In this document: piece by piece, positions 32,847-43,683 of the stretch
Position numbering within the stretch: position 1 is the stretch's first letter
How the letters are laid out: every line of letters starts with the position of its first letter
Assembly (NCBI GenBank): GCA_037355855.1
Contig: CM074759.1
Span: 6,386,001 to 6,450,000, forward strand
DNA from: Pseudo-nitzschia pungens
Taxonomy: Eukaryota; Bacillariophyta; Bacillariophyceae; Bacillariales; Bacillariaceae
Direction: 5' to 3'
Length of the DNA: 64,000 nucleotides
Program-made: the position numbers and the translations under genes
Notes under the pieces: generated by a model
Database searches by the model: none
Seen by the model: the letters and a program-made list of their open reading frames with translations, nothing else
What the model was told of the DNA's origin: nothing

Positions 32847-34354
32847 ATGGCGACCAAAGAGTACAAGAACGAGGTCGTCTTCTTTACGGAGGAAAAGAAA
32901 GACGACAGCGACAACATGCTTGCCCTCCACCAAACGTCGAGCAGCGGCACCTCCTTCGACGTCAACATCATCGAGCGGGACGACAGCGTCGAAGAAGAAG
33001 ACCAGGAGAAAAACAAGACCGTCAAGTTCGCGGACGTCGAAGCGGAAAAGTTCGACGCCCGGCGCGACCGGGAGCGGTCTCGACAGGAATTGCTGGAGAG
33101 AATCGCCCGACTGACGGAGACCCTCAGGGACGCGCAGAACGAGATCAAGATCGAAAAGGACAAGCGGAAGAAGAAGGAAAAGTCTCTCTTGAAACTGGCG
33201 AAGGAACTCAAAAAGCGCAATCTTTTGAGGGAGCGGGACGAGGATCGGTTCGAAGAGGTACGTTGCGTTGCATCCGAATGAATGAATCGGCGCCCGGCGG
33301 ACCGTCTCGTGAAGCATCGGTAATGATAGCTCGTCCGGGTTCTAACAACAGTTGCGTTCGTTTCGTTGCGATTGGCATGCATCCTTTGCCCCAAAACTAA
33401 ACTCAGCTCGACGAGAAACGAAAGTACCTGGAACACCATTGGGTCCTGGCCCAAAAAGAACTGGACCAGGAAAAGGCCCTGCACGCCAAGATTCACGAGG
33501 AAACCGAGAAGGAATACGAGCACAACATGAAGGAGGAAAAGACCAAGTACGAACGAACGGTGAAAGAAAACGAGAAACGGTTGGCGGATCTGAAGAAAGC
33601 GCACATGGAGCAGTGCGAGCAGCTGGGACGGGAAGCCTGGAAGGCGAATCTCGAGGCGGACCGCCTGCACGAAGAATTGACGGCGCGGGGACTGAACGTT
33701 CCGAGGCGCCTGATGGAGGGGGAGGACTACAACGTCGATTGCGAGCGAAGCTTTCTGCGAACCTTCCTCGTTGTGTTCGCCGTTGTTTCGTCGATTGTGA
33801 GTTTCGGGTGCGCCCGCGGGGTCGTTTTCGTCGCTCGTTTTCGTTTCGTTTCGTTTTCGCTTTCGCTCGAGACTGACTCGGATACCCAAAAAAAAAAGCC
33901 ATCGTTCGCTCACGGCGCACAAACATTTTTTTGGTTTGCGCTCGTCCCCTATTTGCCGCAGGTCTGCTCCTACATCGGAAAGAATGCCAGAGATATTTTC
34001 ACACGCAGCGGTTTGTGCGCCCCTCTCGTTCCCGGCACGATCCTCGACGACAACTCTTACGGAACTTTCCGAGCCCCGTGGTGGGCTCCGGGATCCCTCA
34101 AGGAGCAGGCGTTCACCGCCGCTTGCACCGAAGGGGGATGGGACAGGGCAATGGCAAAGGCCTTTGCCACTCCACCCTCTTTAGAATGGGCCAGGGAAGC
34201 CAAGAACAACAAAATGGTGGTCCTTTCTTCCGAGGGCAAAGTCACGCTGAAGAAAACCATCGCCAAGGCCGAGATTGCGAGCCGCAAAGTCAAGTTCTGG
34301 AAACGGAACGGAGGCAGCGAGGAAGTGCCTCTCGATTGGTTGTCCGTGAACTGA
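32847..34354 (+). CDS. Coiled-coil single-pass membrane protein, function unknown
   Basis: Three exons, 32847-33257, 33407-33796 and 33962-34354, all join in phase 0 and give 397 residues. The ATG at 32847 (MATKEYKNEVVFF) is preferred over an upstream GTG. Residues about 60-235 are highly charged and heptad-like (RSRQELLERIARLTETL, KKEKSLLKLAKELKKR), indicating a coiled coil. One hydrophobic segment, spanning the second intron (LRTFLVVFAVVSSIVCSYIG), follows, then a C-terminal domain of about 125 residues with conserved-looking Trp/Gly positions (GTFRAPWWAPGSLKEQAF, CTEGGWDRAMAKAF). The topology suggests a tethered protein with a long helical rod on one side of the membrane. I do not recognise the family. 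Confidence 0.8.
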
Positions 34355-35418
34355 ACGCGAAACGAAACCAAAACGCGAACAACGCAACCACCTAAATAGA
34401 TAGATACGCTGTGCTTCCGAAAGCGCACTGGTATCACGAATTTCATAGTCTCTTGCATTGCCACTACTAATCTGCGACCATTTGCCGCAAAAAGAGAATC
34501 ACCGCAAGGCACAAGACATCTATCGATGCATTGAATGATCAAGAACCAACATTTCGTCGACTCTCTCACCATACATGCATGTACAGCTTGATCACCGACA
34601 CGACAATACAAACAACGTTACCGACACTTCCAACGAATAAAGAAAAAAGAGTCGCTCGAGAATTGGCATGTACCGTTCCAACGGCAAAATGCCACCGATC
34701 AATAATCGAACCCCGAGGCAACAACATCATCATCACAAAGGACTTTGACGGCTTTCGTATTATTAATTTTATAAAAATGACACCGAGGTGTTCGTTTTCG
34801 TAGATTTTACCGAGAAATCATCGCAAGCGTAGGTGCCTCGCACAGACAATGCCGTTCTCCAGCAGTCGCCGCGTCTGCAAACCGAGGACCTCGTTGGTGC
34901 TCGGGGTAGTAGATCACGTACCCACGCCGAGCGCAGCATGATCCGCAACGCTGCCATTTCCTATTGCCGTTGAAATTGACATTGATTCCAGGGGTTGCGT
35001 CGGGTCGGGTCGACTGCCCTTCCGCGTTTCCCCCCCCCGCCGAAGCTTGCTCGTTGGCTTGTTTTTGTTTGGCTCGGACGCATCGACGGCGCGAGATTTT
35101 GATAGCACCTCGGGCGCTTCGAACGCACTCCCCTATACCGTACTACACTCCGCTGCGCCGTGGGTCTCACCACCGACGCGATGGATTCTGGGTTTTTGGT
35201 GTTGCGGTTGCGATGGAATGGAATGGAATAAAACAAAGGACGGACAACACGGACGCAACTCTGCCCAGATCGATGCAATGCAATGCAACCCCGTAGAAAC
35301 AATCGAATCTTTCGTTCGGGTCTCTCGCTACCGTTCGAGACCCGCGCCCCCCCACACCATCTCCCAACGCAGCATCTCCCAACACAGCAGCATCGCATCG
35401 CATCACGATATCATCGCA
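34355..35418. other. Intergenic, convergent 3' ends
   Basis: No supported gene. Overlapping open frames on both strands around 34960-35400 are composition artefacts of C-rich sequence. Confidence 0.45.
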
Positions 35419-37605
35419 TCAGGCCCTCTCGTCGAATGTCGTCGTTGGAGCAGCATCGGAACCGCCTCGCGGTTCCTCCTCCGCGTCCGCGTCCGCGTCC
35501 GCATCTCCTTCCGCATCCGAATCCGAATCCGCGTCCGCCCCTTCTTCCGGCACGGCCACCCACGCCAGCACAAAGGCCACCAGCGCCACCCCCGCGCAAA
35601 CGAGCAGGACCGGACCGTCCCCCAGCTCGTCCGAGGCCGGCGCGAAGAGCGTCGCCCCGACCAGCGCCCCCAGCTTTCCGCAGGCCGCCGACACCCCGTT
35701 CCAGGTGGACCGGTGCTCTTTCTCGAAGACCAGGCTCGGCAGGACAAAGGTGGCCGTGTTGGGCCCGTAATTGGCAAAGAAAAAGGTCAGTCCGTAGAGA
35801 ACGACGAGGGCGGACGGCTCGCCCTCGAGATAGGTCCAGTTGGCTCCGATGGTCGCGTAGAGGACCGCCATGGCCGCAAAGCCCTGCAGCATGACGTACC
35901 GCGGGGACTGCTGCGTCGAGCAGCACCAGCACCAGCCCCGGACGCGGCACCGGCTCCAGCATCCGCCGCCGTCGTCGGCGGACGATTTCTCTCGCTTCCC
36001 CATGGCCCATCCCGCTACGGCGTACCCGGGCAGGGCGATGCTTGTCAGAATCAGGCTGTCGAGGGCCGTCTTGCGGAGGACGGCAATGGGGGTGTCGCCA
36101 CCGCTACCGCCGTTGATGCCGCCGGTGTGCCCGTGGCCGTGCGGTCCAAAGGCTGCGGCGACGACAATGGGCTGAAAGATGGTGTTTCCGTAAAAGACCA
36201 CGTCGAAGAGGAACCAGGTCCCGGCGGTCCCCAGGACCTTGCGGCCCAGTCCGGGTTCGTGCAGCAGGGTTTGGAGCCAGCGTCCGCTTCCTCCGTGGTC
36301 ATTGTCGTCGTTGTCATTGCCGTCGTTGCCGTCGTTGCCGTGATGATTGACAATGGGATCTGCCACCAAACCATGCCGGTACTCGTCGTCGTCATCGTCG
36401 TCAACAAAATCGTCGTCAACACCCACCATGCTGGCCAGCACCGAATCGTTTTCCAGTTCGCCGTCCGAGGCCGCGTCGGCACCCAGCTCCGGAAACGGCG
36501 CCACGTTGGCGTTGGCGTTGGAATTGTCGCCGCGGTTTCGGTCGGACCGCTCCCTCCCAAACTCCCGGCACTGCAGGAGCACCAACACGACCCCGGGCAC
36601 CGCCCCCAGTCCCAGCAAAACCCGCCACACCAGGTTCCGATCGGAGGTGACCGACAGGAGCAGCACGGCCGCCAGGGGGACCGACACAAAGCCCAGGCCC
36701 TGCGTGGCAAAGGTTTGGACCACCCGCTCGACCGACGACTTGCCGTTGCTGTCGTTTTGACCGTCGGTTTCGGCGCTCAGAACGGCGGCCAGCGGGTAGA
36801 CCCCGCCGCAGCCAATCCCCAGCAAAAACCGGCGGACCGCCAGGTCCCACCACACCGTGTCGCATCGGCCATCGGAATGCGAATCAAAACCGTAATCGTA
36901 ATCGTAATCGTAATCGTAATCGGAAGCGTCCGCGCCCGCGTCGGAATCCGCCCCCATGCCCACGGTTGCGCTGGCCAGGCTCGAGGCAATCTGCAAGACC
37001 ATGACCAGCCGCAGGGCGCCCATCCGTCCCAGGCACGAGTCGCCCAGGGCGCCGCCCACCAGCTGTCCGACGATCATTCCGCCCAGGAGCGACGAGGCCA
37101 CCAGCGCCTTGTTGGCGTCGTCGCTGGTTGCACCGGCACCGGCGAAGCTCTCGCCGGAAGGGCCCGAACAGAGCTGGTTCAGGATCGGCAGCACCATCGA
37201 GATGCTGACGACGTTGTAGCTGGTGGAAAAGTTGCTGATCATGGCGGTAATCTGGTGGGGATTGTAAGTGGAACTATGATTGTCGTTGTTTTGATTGTAG
37301 CGGTTCTCCATCTCGATCTCGTTCTCGTTCTCGTTGAACGGCGGAGGCTGCCGATCGCGTGCGGCTTCGTCGTCGACCGGGTTCATGTCGGTGTCGGATT
37401 GGGGGAGCAGTGCTCTCCGCAGGCCGTTGTCCACGCTGTTCATCGTCGAATAGTTCGATTTGGCGTGGGAAGCAACGGCATCGGACAGCAGGCACGTCAT
37501 GGCAACGGCGTTGACGTTGACGTTGACGTTGTTGGTGATGTTGATGAGGATGATGTTGACGATGAGGATGGCAATGTGCACAAAACAGAAAAAAAAACAG
37601 AACAT
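35419..37605 (-). CDS. MFS phosphate:H+ symporter, PHO84-like
   Basis: This is a single exon of up to 728 codons. About twelve membrane segments are visible in two halves. The PHS-family signatures are all present: LVASSLLGGMIVGQLVGGALGD with GRMGALRLVM (loop 2-3), RRFLLGIGCGGVYPLAAVLS, FLFDVVFYGNTIFQPIV and the conserved late block ANYGPNTATFVLPSLVFEKE with RSTWNGVSAACGKLGA. The function would be uptake of inorganic phosphate or a related anion at the plasma membrane. The cytoplasmic insertions are unusually long and acidic (DDDFVDDDDDDEYRHG; repeated DYDYDYDYDYG), and a Cys/Trp-rich loop (CWSRCRVRGWCWCCS) is odd. The start is uncertain: ATGs occur at 37605, 37500 and 37443, and the first gives an extra hydrophobic leader. 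Confidence 0.9.
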   Translation of the reverse strand: MFCFFFCFVHIAILIVNIILINITNNVNVNVNAVAMTCLLSDAVASHAKSNYSTMNSVDNGLRRALLPQSDTDMNPVDDEAARDRQPPPFNENENEIEMENRYNQNNDNHSSTYNPHQITAMISNFSTSYNVVSISMVLPILNQLCSGPSGESFAGAGATSDDANKALVASSLLGGMIVGQLVGGALGDSCLGRMGALRLVMVLQIASSLASATVGMGADSDAGADASDYDYDYDYDYGFDSHSDGRCDTVWWDLAVRRFLLGIGCGGVYPLAAVLSAETDGQNDSNGKSSVERVVQTFATQGLGFVSVPLAAVLLLSVTSDRNLVWRVLLGLGAVPGVVLVLLQCREFGRERSDRNRGDNSNANANVAPFPELGADAASDGELENDSVLASMVGVDDDFVDDDDDDEYRHGLVADPIVNHHGNDGNDGNDNDDNDHGGSGRWLQTLLHEPGLGRKVLGTAGTWFLFDVVFYGNTIFQPIVVAAAFGPHGHGHTGGINGGSGGDTPIAVLRKTALDSLILTSIALPGYAVAGWAMGKREKSSADDGGGCWSRCRVRGWCWCCSTQQSPRYVMLQGFAAMAVLYATIGANWTYLEGEPSALVVLYGLTFFFANYGPNTATFVLPSLVFEKEHRSTWNGVSAACGKLGALVGATLFAPASDELGDGPVLLVCAGVALVAFVLAWVAVPEEGADADSDSDAEGDADADADAEEEPRGGSDAAPTTTFDERA

Positions 37606-39224
37606 AACAAAACAAAACAAACCAGAACAGAACGAGTACGCACGCACGGATGCAGTGTCGATGAGAAAACGCTGCGTGGGGGTTGTAAACCTTACTCGTA
37701 TGGCGCAAAACGCGTTTTGTGACGAGACTTCGAATTCGCCACCAACGCAACACGCAACTTACTCGGCGAACAACCCAGATGGCATGGTGCTATCTATCGT
37801 AAGTTACGGTATGAGAGTTTCGGGGACGACGGCTTCGGCGCGGCGCGGTGCGGAACACAAGGATTGTGTGTGTGTGTGTTTTTTGGGTTTTGTTTTCGTT
37901 TTTGGAACCACGTGTATCACGAATCTCCCGTCGGTGCAAAGATTCGTTTCGGAGCAGTTGTGTGCGGTAAGTTAGGCAGTCTTAACCTTACCACCGTATT
38001 GCGATTCTCGGGTGCGAACGGATTGATCGATCGATCGATCGATCGATTCGATTCTTCCCGATCTTGTGTGCGGTACGTGACGAAATTGATATTGTACAAT
38101 ACTCGTTTTACAATATTCGTATTGAATACTCGTATTGGAAATAATAATAAGAGATGAGAATCGCTACACGTACCGATGATCGACGAATCTTGAATTACTT
38201 CCCTCCGTTCCTCACGATGACAGGCTGATGGACCGAGTAACAATCACTTCGTAAGGTTACCACTACGTCTATTATTATTACAAGTCCGAAGTTCGTACTT
38301 GGTATTTGCGAATTCTGCTTTCGAGTTCGTAGTGATTAAGGTTTACTGTACCGGTAGTGATATGTTGTAACCTTATCGGATGATTCATTCAATCAAGATG
38401 ATGGGAATATTCGATTCATTATTCATTCGCAGTTCCGAAGACGTTCCGGTGTTCAGCGACCTGATTGAGTTCAACCTTACGTATTGTACGTACCGGTACG
38501 GTAAGTTACTGTCTAGTCTCCGTTGAGTCCTAATACACTCATCCGACGCGTTCCATTTTAAAAAAGAATCAAGAATGTTCCTTGTTCTTCGAACGAATCA
38601 AAAATCATCAAAAATGTAATGTACGAAGTACTTGAGTACGGTAAGATTACTCGTACGAACGGTAATACATGTACGTAGTAGTATGCATCCAAATTGCGTG
38701 TCACGTGGATCCTACGGTATATTTAAAAGTTACGGTGCTAGTAGTAAGGTCTTACTCGTAACCTTACCGTAGTGCAGCAAAATATGAAGATATCATAATA
38801 GTGTACACGACTGAATGGTGGAACCGAATCAATCACCAATCTGGTCCTCATGCCATACCCCGCCGGGTCTACTAGTAGTAGTAAGATTAGTGATTACAAT
38901 AGTAGTGATATGCAAACTGTGAGAGCTATTGATTAGTCTATTGTTATTGATTCCAGCAGTCTCCTGTAATCAGCGATAAGGAGACTCACTACTAATTGCT
39001 TTATTCCAATCTCGAGTGGACTCCTCGTGACTGTATTCCGGTGCACGGCACCTCATTCTTCCTGATCTCTGCATCGCAATTCTTCTTTGTTGTTGCAGCT
39101 CTTCTGACCCATGGATGGATCCCCTTTCCACACAACAGACAACCTGTCATACTACTGGAAGCGTGCTTCTGCCGTCATTGTTGGCACAAAACATTGCCCC
39201 TACTACAACAACAACATAAGCTGC

Positions 39225-39257
<33 letters not shown>

Positions 39258-40133
39258 CTCACACCAGCAGCCCATCAGCAGCAACAATTTGAATTTCATT
39301 TTTTTTTTCACCACCAGCACCAGCACATCCAAGAATTTCAAAATCAGAAGAACAAGTTTTTGGTTACCACTACTAATACTACTACTAGTAGTACTAGTAG
39401 CACCACCACCAGCATGGTGAGGATGTTGTTGCAGTCTCAACCTGCTGCAACAACCTCCAACACTAGTAGTACTAGTTGTCAACAATACACATTTGGACTC
39501 CCTTTGCTCTGCTCTCCAAAAAATCAATCAAACATGTTGGCGTCAGTCAGGGGCAACCAGAATAACACAAATGCTGCTGCTTGCTTCGTTGTACTTGTTG
39601 TACTGCTGCTGTTGTAGGGACCGAAACGATACTTCAAGTGCGCAGGTACCGGTACTGAACGTACCATGCATAGATATGGTACTGAGTACGAAGAATAGCT
39701 GCCCTTGGATCAAGGAACACTCTCCGAACGATATTTTGTTTGTGACTTTTGCAATCCAAACCGAGTGACTTTTTCTCGGTTCTTGCGATAACCAATCCAA
39801 CTAAGGAACCTTACCGTACTACTGCACTTTCGCACCCAGGATGGAACCGGAAAGCGAACGGCAGCAGAAGTCGAAAACAGGGAGATTGCATTTCGAATCG
39901 ATTTGGATCGATCGAAGTTGAAAAGAACGGACGTCCAAACAAAGAAATCTACGCAAACTCTCGATTGCGCAACGGCTCACTCGGCTTTTGAGATCGGAAA
40001 GTGAATCAATCGGACCTTCCCGAAACGAAACGAAACGACACGACAAACAAACAAACGGAAAACAAACGACAAACGACAAACAAACAAACGACAAACAAAC
40101 AAACAAACAAACAAACAAAGAAACGACGCAAAC
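37606..40133. other. Gene-poor region, 2.5 kb
   Basis: No supported gene. It contains a GATC tract (38025-38047), many GTAC/AAGGTTA words (38480-38770), a (TTG)n tract with CAG/ACTAGT-type simple repeats (39220-39480) and an AAC/AAAC tract just before the GT8 gene. A 168-codon frame at 39111-39617 is explained by these simple repeats. Confidence 0.5.
38025..38047 (+). repeat. GATC tandem tract
   Basis: Nearly six perfect GATC units occur in a row, so the tract is self-complementary and could form a hairpin. Confidence 0.9.
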
Positions 40134-41249
40134 ATGGTCCGGATGCCGAGTCGACAACGCCGGGCGATCCTCATGGGCGGCGGCAGCAGCATGTTGCGCA
40201 ACCAGTGGGTGATCTACTTTCTCTTGCTGCTGTCGGCGATCGTTGTGCTCCTCACGCTCACGCTGCATCCGTCGGAAGTCATGGGGACCCTGGATTCCAT
40301 ACAATTCGATGCGAACGCCGCGATGGCTCAAAGGGAAGGCATTCTGCATCAAACGCCGGCAACGGGGACAGCGACAGCGACAGCGACAAAAACGACAACC
40401 ACAGCAAGCGCACCATCGACAGCAACAGCCACAGCGACAGAAAAACCAAAAGCATCAGAATCAGCATCAGCAAAACCAAAAGCAAACCCAACACACCACT
40501 GTCTCAACGACGATTTCCGCCCGTCGAACAAGGTCGGGGTCTGGACGATGCTGAACGACAACATGGACTACGTCAAGGGCGCCGCCAAGCTCGGAAAGGC
40601 CGTCCGCGCCCGCACCAAGACCCCCCTGGACCTGGTGGTCATGGAGCTCCGGTCCAAGCCGCTCGGCGACGACATGTGGAAGATCCTCGAGCCGGCGGGA
40701 TTCCTCAGGTGCTCGGTGGAGAGCATCGCGGCCCCCGAGGCCACCCGGGCCGACCTCAAGGAGAAATTCGCCGTCCTGCACCTGTGGGCCATGGAGGTCT
40801 ACGAGACGGTCGTCTTTCTGGACGCGGACACGTACGTCCAGAACAGCATCGACGAGCTCATCCACATGGATCTGGGGGGCAAGCCGCTCGGGGTCACCAA
40901 GGACATTCGGGAGCGGAAGTGGGTCGAGACCTTCAACAGCGGGGTGATGGTCCTGCATCCCAGCCTGGCGGAGCACGAGCGGCTGGTCGAGCTGCTGTAC
41001 AGCGGCATCCAATTCGATTTCGTCATGTCGGACCAGGGATTCCTCAACGAGGTCTACAAGGACAACTGGCACGAGATCGGCTTTGTCAACAACGCGAACC
41101 TGGCGCTCTTTCGGTTCCAGAGGGAGTACTGGGACCGGCACAAGCTGGAGGACATCAACGTCATCCACTACACGATGCAAAAGCCGTGGAAGTGCCAGGC
41201 CAAGGGTCCGTACGGACCCATTTGCCGGGTCTGGATCGACGCCGACTGA
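40134..41249 (+). CDS. GT8-family glycosyltransferase, type II membrane protein
   Basis: This is a single exon of 371 codons. A basic N-terminus and one hydrophobic helix (NQWVIYFLLLLSAIVVLLTL) make it a Golgi-type type II membrane protein. A Thr/Ala/Lys-rich stem (about residues 80-125) follows. The catalytic domain shows the GT8 order: VWTMLNDNMDYVKGAAKLGKA, the metal-binding DxD in VVFLDADTYV, FNSGVMVLHPS, SDQGFLNEVY and the C-terminal HYTMQKPWKC. These match the glycogenin/galactinol-synthase/GUX side of the family, retaining enzymes that use UDP-sugars and Mn2+. Acceptor and sugar cannot be told from sequence. The stem is a simple-repeat expansion. Confidence 0.92.
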   Translation: MVRMPSRQRRAILMGGGSSMLRNQWVIYFLLLLSAIVVLLTLTLHPSEVMGTLDSIQFDANAAMAQREGILHQTPATGTATATATKTTTTASAPSTATATATEKPKASESASAKPKANPTHHCLNDDFRPSNKVGVWTMLNDNMDYVKGAAKLGKAVRARTKTPLDLVVMELRSKPLGDDMWKILEPAGFLRCSVESIAAPEATRADLKEKFAVLHLWAMEVYETVVFLDADTYVQNSIDELIHMDLGGKPLGVTKDIRERKWVETFNSGVMVLHPSLAEHERLVELLYSGIQFDFVMSDQGFLNEVYKDNWHEIGFVNNANLALFRFQREYWDRHKLEDINVIHYTMQKPWKCQAKGPYGPICRVWIDAD

Positions 41250-41607
41250 GGAACGCGGATTGGATTGGATTAGATTGGATTGGATTGGAGCGGAGCAGAG
41301 CGTGTCCGACCAAAGCAAAGCAAAGCAAAGCGTATCAAAGCATATCAAATAAGCGGTTCGTTCGAACGGATTGAATTGAATGGCACGTCACAAAAGACGG
41401 CACGGACATTTATAATATAATAGAATGATTTCATTCGTTTTCTCGTTGCAAAGTCTTGATGGACTGCGTGCACTGCACTACCTCGGACGATCATGGACCG
41501 CGGTGCCGTTGTGGCTGCGTGTCGAGCCCAATCAATAGTCCAAAGCGGTTCTCGTCTCGGCGTCTCTCTTCGCTTCCGGGAGAGCGCCCCGTCTCGACCC
41601 ATTCGCG
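41250..41607. other. Intergenic, convergent 3' ends
   Basis: Nothing recognised apart from short GGATT and AAAGC tandem steps at 41261-41345. Confidence 0.5.
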
Positions 41608-42912
41608 CTACAGAGGGACCCAGGACCCGCAACGACCGCCGCCGCCGGTGGTGTTTTCGTCGCTGTCGCTGTCGCTGTCGCGATCCGCGCCCACCCGCTT
41701 CCGCGCCCAGATCTTCTCCACGATCGGATCCGCCCCCAGCGGCCGCCCGATCCTCCGGACCCCCACCAGCCTCGAAAAGGACGAAGCGTGCAGGACCCTC
41801 GCCGCGTCGCAAGGCACCAGCTGGACCGTGTCCCCGGCGGTCAAAAAATCGGCCCATTCCGATCGCTTGCCGTCGTTCGAGTTGCTCGAGGTTTCCGTGG
41901 TGGCGCCGCGGGTCGTGGCCGCCGCGGAACGGTCCGGGTCGGACGATGACGATGACGACGATGATCGACGCTTCCAGTACAGCTCGCCCGTGGCGCGGAT
42001 GTCGTTTTGGTTTTGGTTTTCGTTTTGGTCTTCGCAGCTCCTCCCCCGCACCCCGACGCCGTGCGCCTCCAGGGCCGCCCCGGTGCCCATCCCTCGGGCC
42101 CAGTAGTATCCCCCGACGTGGTGGTTGCTCAGACCGATGCAGAGGTATCCGCCCCCCGGCAGGTGCGAGTCTCGGTCCCGGTCGCGGCGGTCGTCCATCG
42201 CGGACGACGAATCGACGGCAACAACGACATCGACGCTCCCAATGACGAGCGACTTGCCGGAACCGCGCTCGGCGGCGATGCGATCGCGGACGCTCGTGTC
42301 GGTCACGGTCGTGTGCACAAAGATGGAGCCATCGAAGTCGAAAGTATCGGAATCGAAAGCATCGGAATGGAAAGCATCGGAATCGGTGCGGGGCTCTTCG
42401 CGGGTGGGGGACGGGGAAGACGACGACGACGACGACGACGACACCGCCAACAGGGCGTCGTCGAGGTTCCGTTTCGTGTTCTCGAGGGCGTTCTCGGCCA
42501 GGGACAGTTCGATGAGCAGCGTCGGTGTGGGCAGATCGCTCAGGAGATCTCCCACCCGAACGGTCTCTTCGCTCTTCCGGTGGCGGTCGGTTCGTTGTTG
42601 CGGATCGATGATTCTTCTTTTCTTTCCAAACAGCCTCGTAGTAGTAGTAGTAGTCGTTGTTGTTGTTGTTGTTGTTGTAGCTGTTGTAGCTGTTGTTGTT
42701 GTAGCTTCTGGCGGTGCGGTGCGGGTGCCCATGCGATTGCCAGTGCGGGTGCGAGTGCCCGGGATCCAAAACGAAGAAAGCAACGGTCGGACCGAGGGAG
42801 ATTGCGGCGGCAGCGGCGCGAATCCTTCGGTTGGGGCGACCAAGCAAAGCCATGCGAATGATACCGCACCGATCCGCCGGAACCAGAACGAACGGAGAGC
42901 TTGGAACCTCAT
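41608..42912 (-). CDS. Predicted plastid preprotein, function unknown
   Basis: This is a single exon of 434 codons from the ATG at 42912. The leader FRRIGAVSFAWLCLVAPTEGFAPLPP is a signal peptide with a GFAP cleavage context, the diatom plastid motif. A poly-Thr run (about 60-92), a poly-Ser run and Asp/Ser and Gln-Asn repeats break up the rest. Globular-looking parts are LLSDLPTPTLLIELSLAENALENTKRNL, FVHTTVTDTSVRDRIAAERGSGKSLVIG and TAGDTVQLVPCDAARVLHASSFSR with the following RLVGVRRIGRPLGADPIVEKIW. AERGSGKS fits the Walker-A pattern formally, but no Walker B or other NTPase motif is seen. I do not recognise a family. Composition and phasing favour a real gene. Confidence 0.7.
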   Translation of the reverse strand: MRFQALRSFWFRRIGAVSFAWLCLVAPTEGFAPLPPQSPSVRPLLSSFWIPGTRTRTGNRMGTRTAPPEATTTTATTATTTTTTTTTTTTTTRLFGKKRRIIDPQQRTDRHRKSEETVRVGDLLSDLPTPTLLIELSLAENALENTKRNLDDALLAVSSSSSSSSSPSPTREEPRTDSDAFHSDAFDSDTFDFDGSIFVHTTVTDTSVRDRIAAERGSGKSLVIGSVDVVVAVDSSSAMDDRRDRDRDSHLPGGGYLCIGLSNHHVGGYYWARGMGTGAALEAHGVGVRGRSCEDQNENQNQNDIRATGELYWKRRSSSSSSSSDPDRSAAATTRGATTETSSNSNDGKRSEWADFLTAGDTVQLVPCDAARVLHASSFSRLVGVRRIGRPLGADPIVEKIWARKRVGADRDSDSDSDENTTGGGGRCGSWVPL

Positions 42913-43625
42913 TTTCTCTATCAAAATCAAAACAAGTTCCTTTGTCCAAACAAATGATCCTCGAACTCACAGCGATATCATATAGTATCCGTTTGGTAAC
43001 TGGTGATAATTGTGCTTCGTGTTCGAATTCGGTGCTGTTGTTGTCTTGGTTTGATCTCGTGCACCGCACAACTGGGGAATCCGAAAAAAGAAAGAGAACC
43101 GGAAATCCGGCCGGATTGACGGATGGATGAATGATGCAAAAAATTGCGTGATTCGGTGTTCGGGGTGAGATTAAAACCTAACCTTAATTACCTGGCATCC
43201 GTTGTCGGCATGAAAATCGCAGATTCTCAATCAAGATCGCAGGACAGCACCGTTCATAGCGGTTCATAGTACTACTCGTACTGGTAGGGTTACTGTACGT
43301 GTACTTGTGCTCGTTGTTTCACAAGAAAATAACGTGTCACCCGATAAACTACGAGTAAATTTACAGTAACTTCATTACTGTATTGCTTGTAGGAACTACC
43401 GGTAAGGTTACGGTAGCAAAGATAGGATACGAAAACTCATGGCGCGCCATTTTGTTGCGCTCTTCGAGTTCGACCGTCTGCCTCGCCCTGCCTTGCCCTG
43501 CCTTGCCTTGCCTTGCCTTGCCTCGCCCTGCAGTTCCCCATCTCTGTCATCTCATCAAAAAGTTTCTTTCCTCCGCATCATCAATCATCACATCTTTTTC
43601 GTGAAGTATCTTACTACTACTTCAT

Positions 43626-43659
<34 letters not shown>

Positions 43660-43683
43660 CCAGGACGCTTCGATCCGAGCACC
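42913..43683. other. Intergenic between divergent genes, simple repeats
   Basis: Contains CCTTG/CCCTG repeats (43485-43530) and a CA dinucleotide tract (43627-43656) close to the start of the PARP-finger gene. No other gene. Confidence 0.6.

Noticed and set aside
39111..39617. 168-codon plus-strand frame
   Set aside because: Made almost wholly of (TTG)n, (CAG)n and (ACT)n simple repeats; low-complexity translation.
42230..42290. Walker-A-like AERGSGKS in the orphan plastid protein
   Set aside because: No Walker B, sensor or fold context; short pattern expected by chance.
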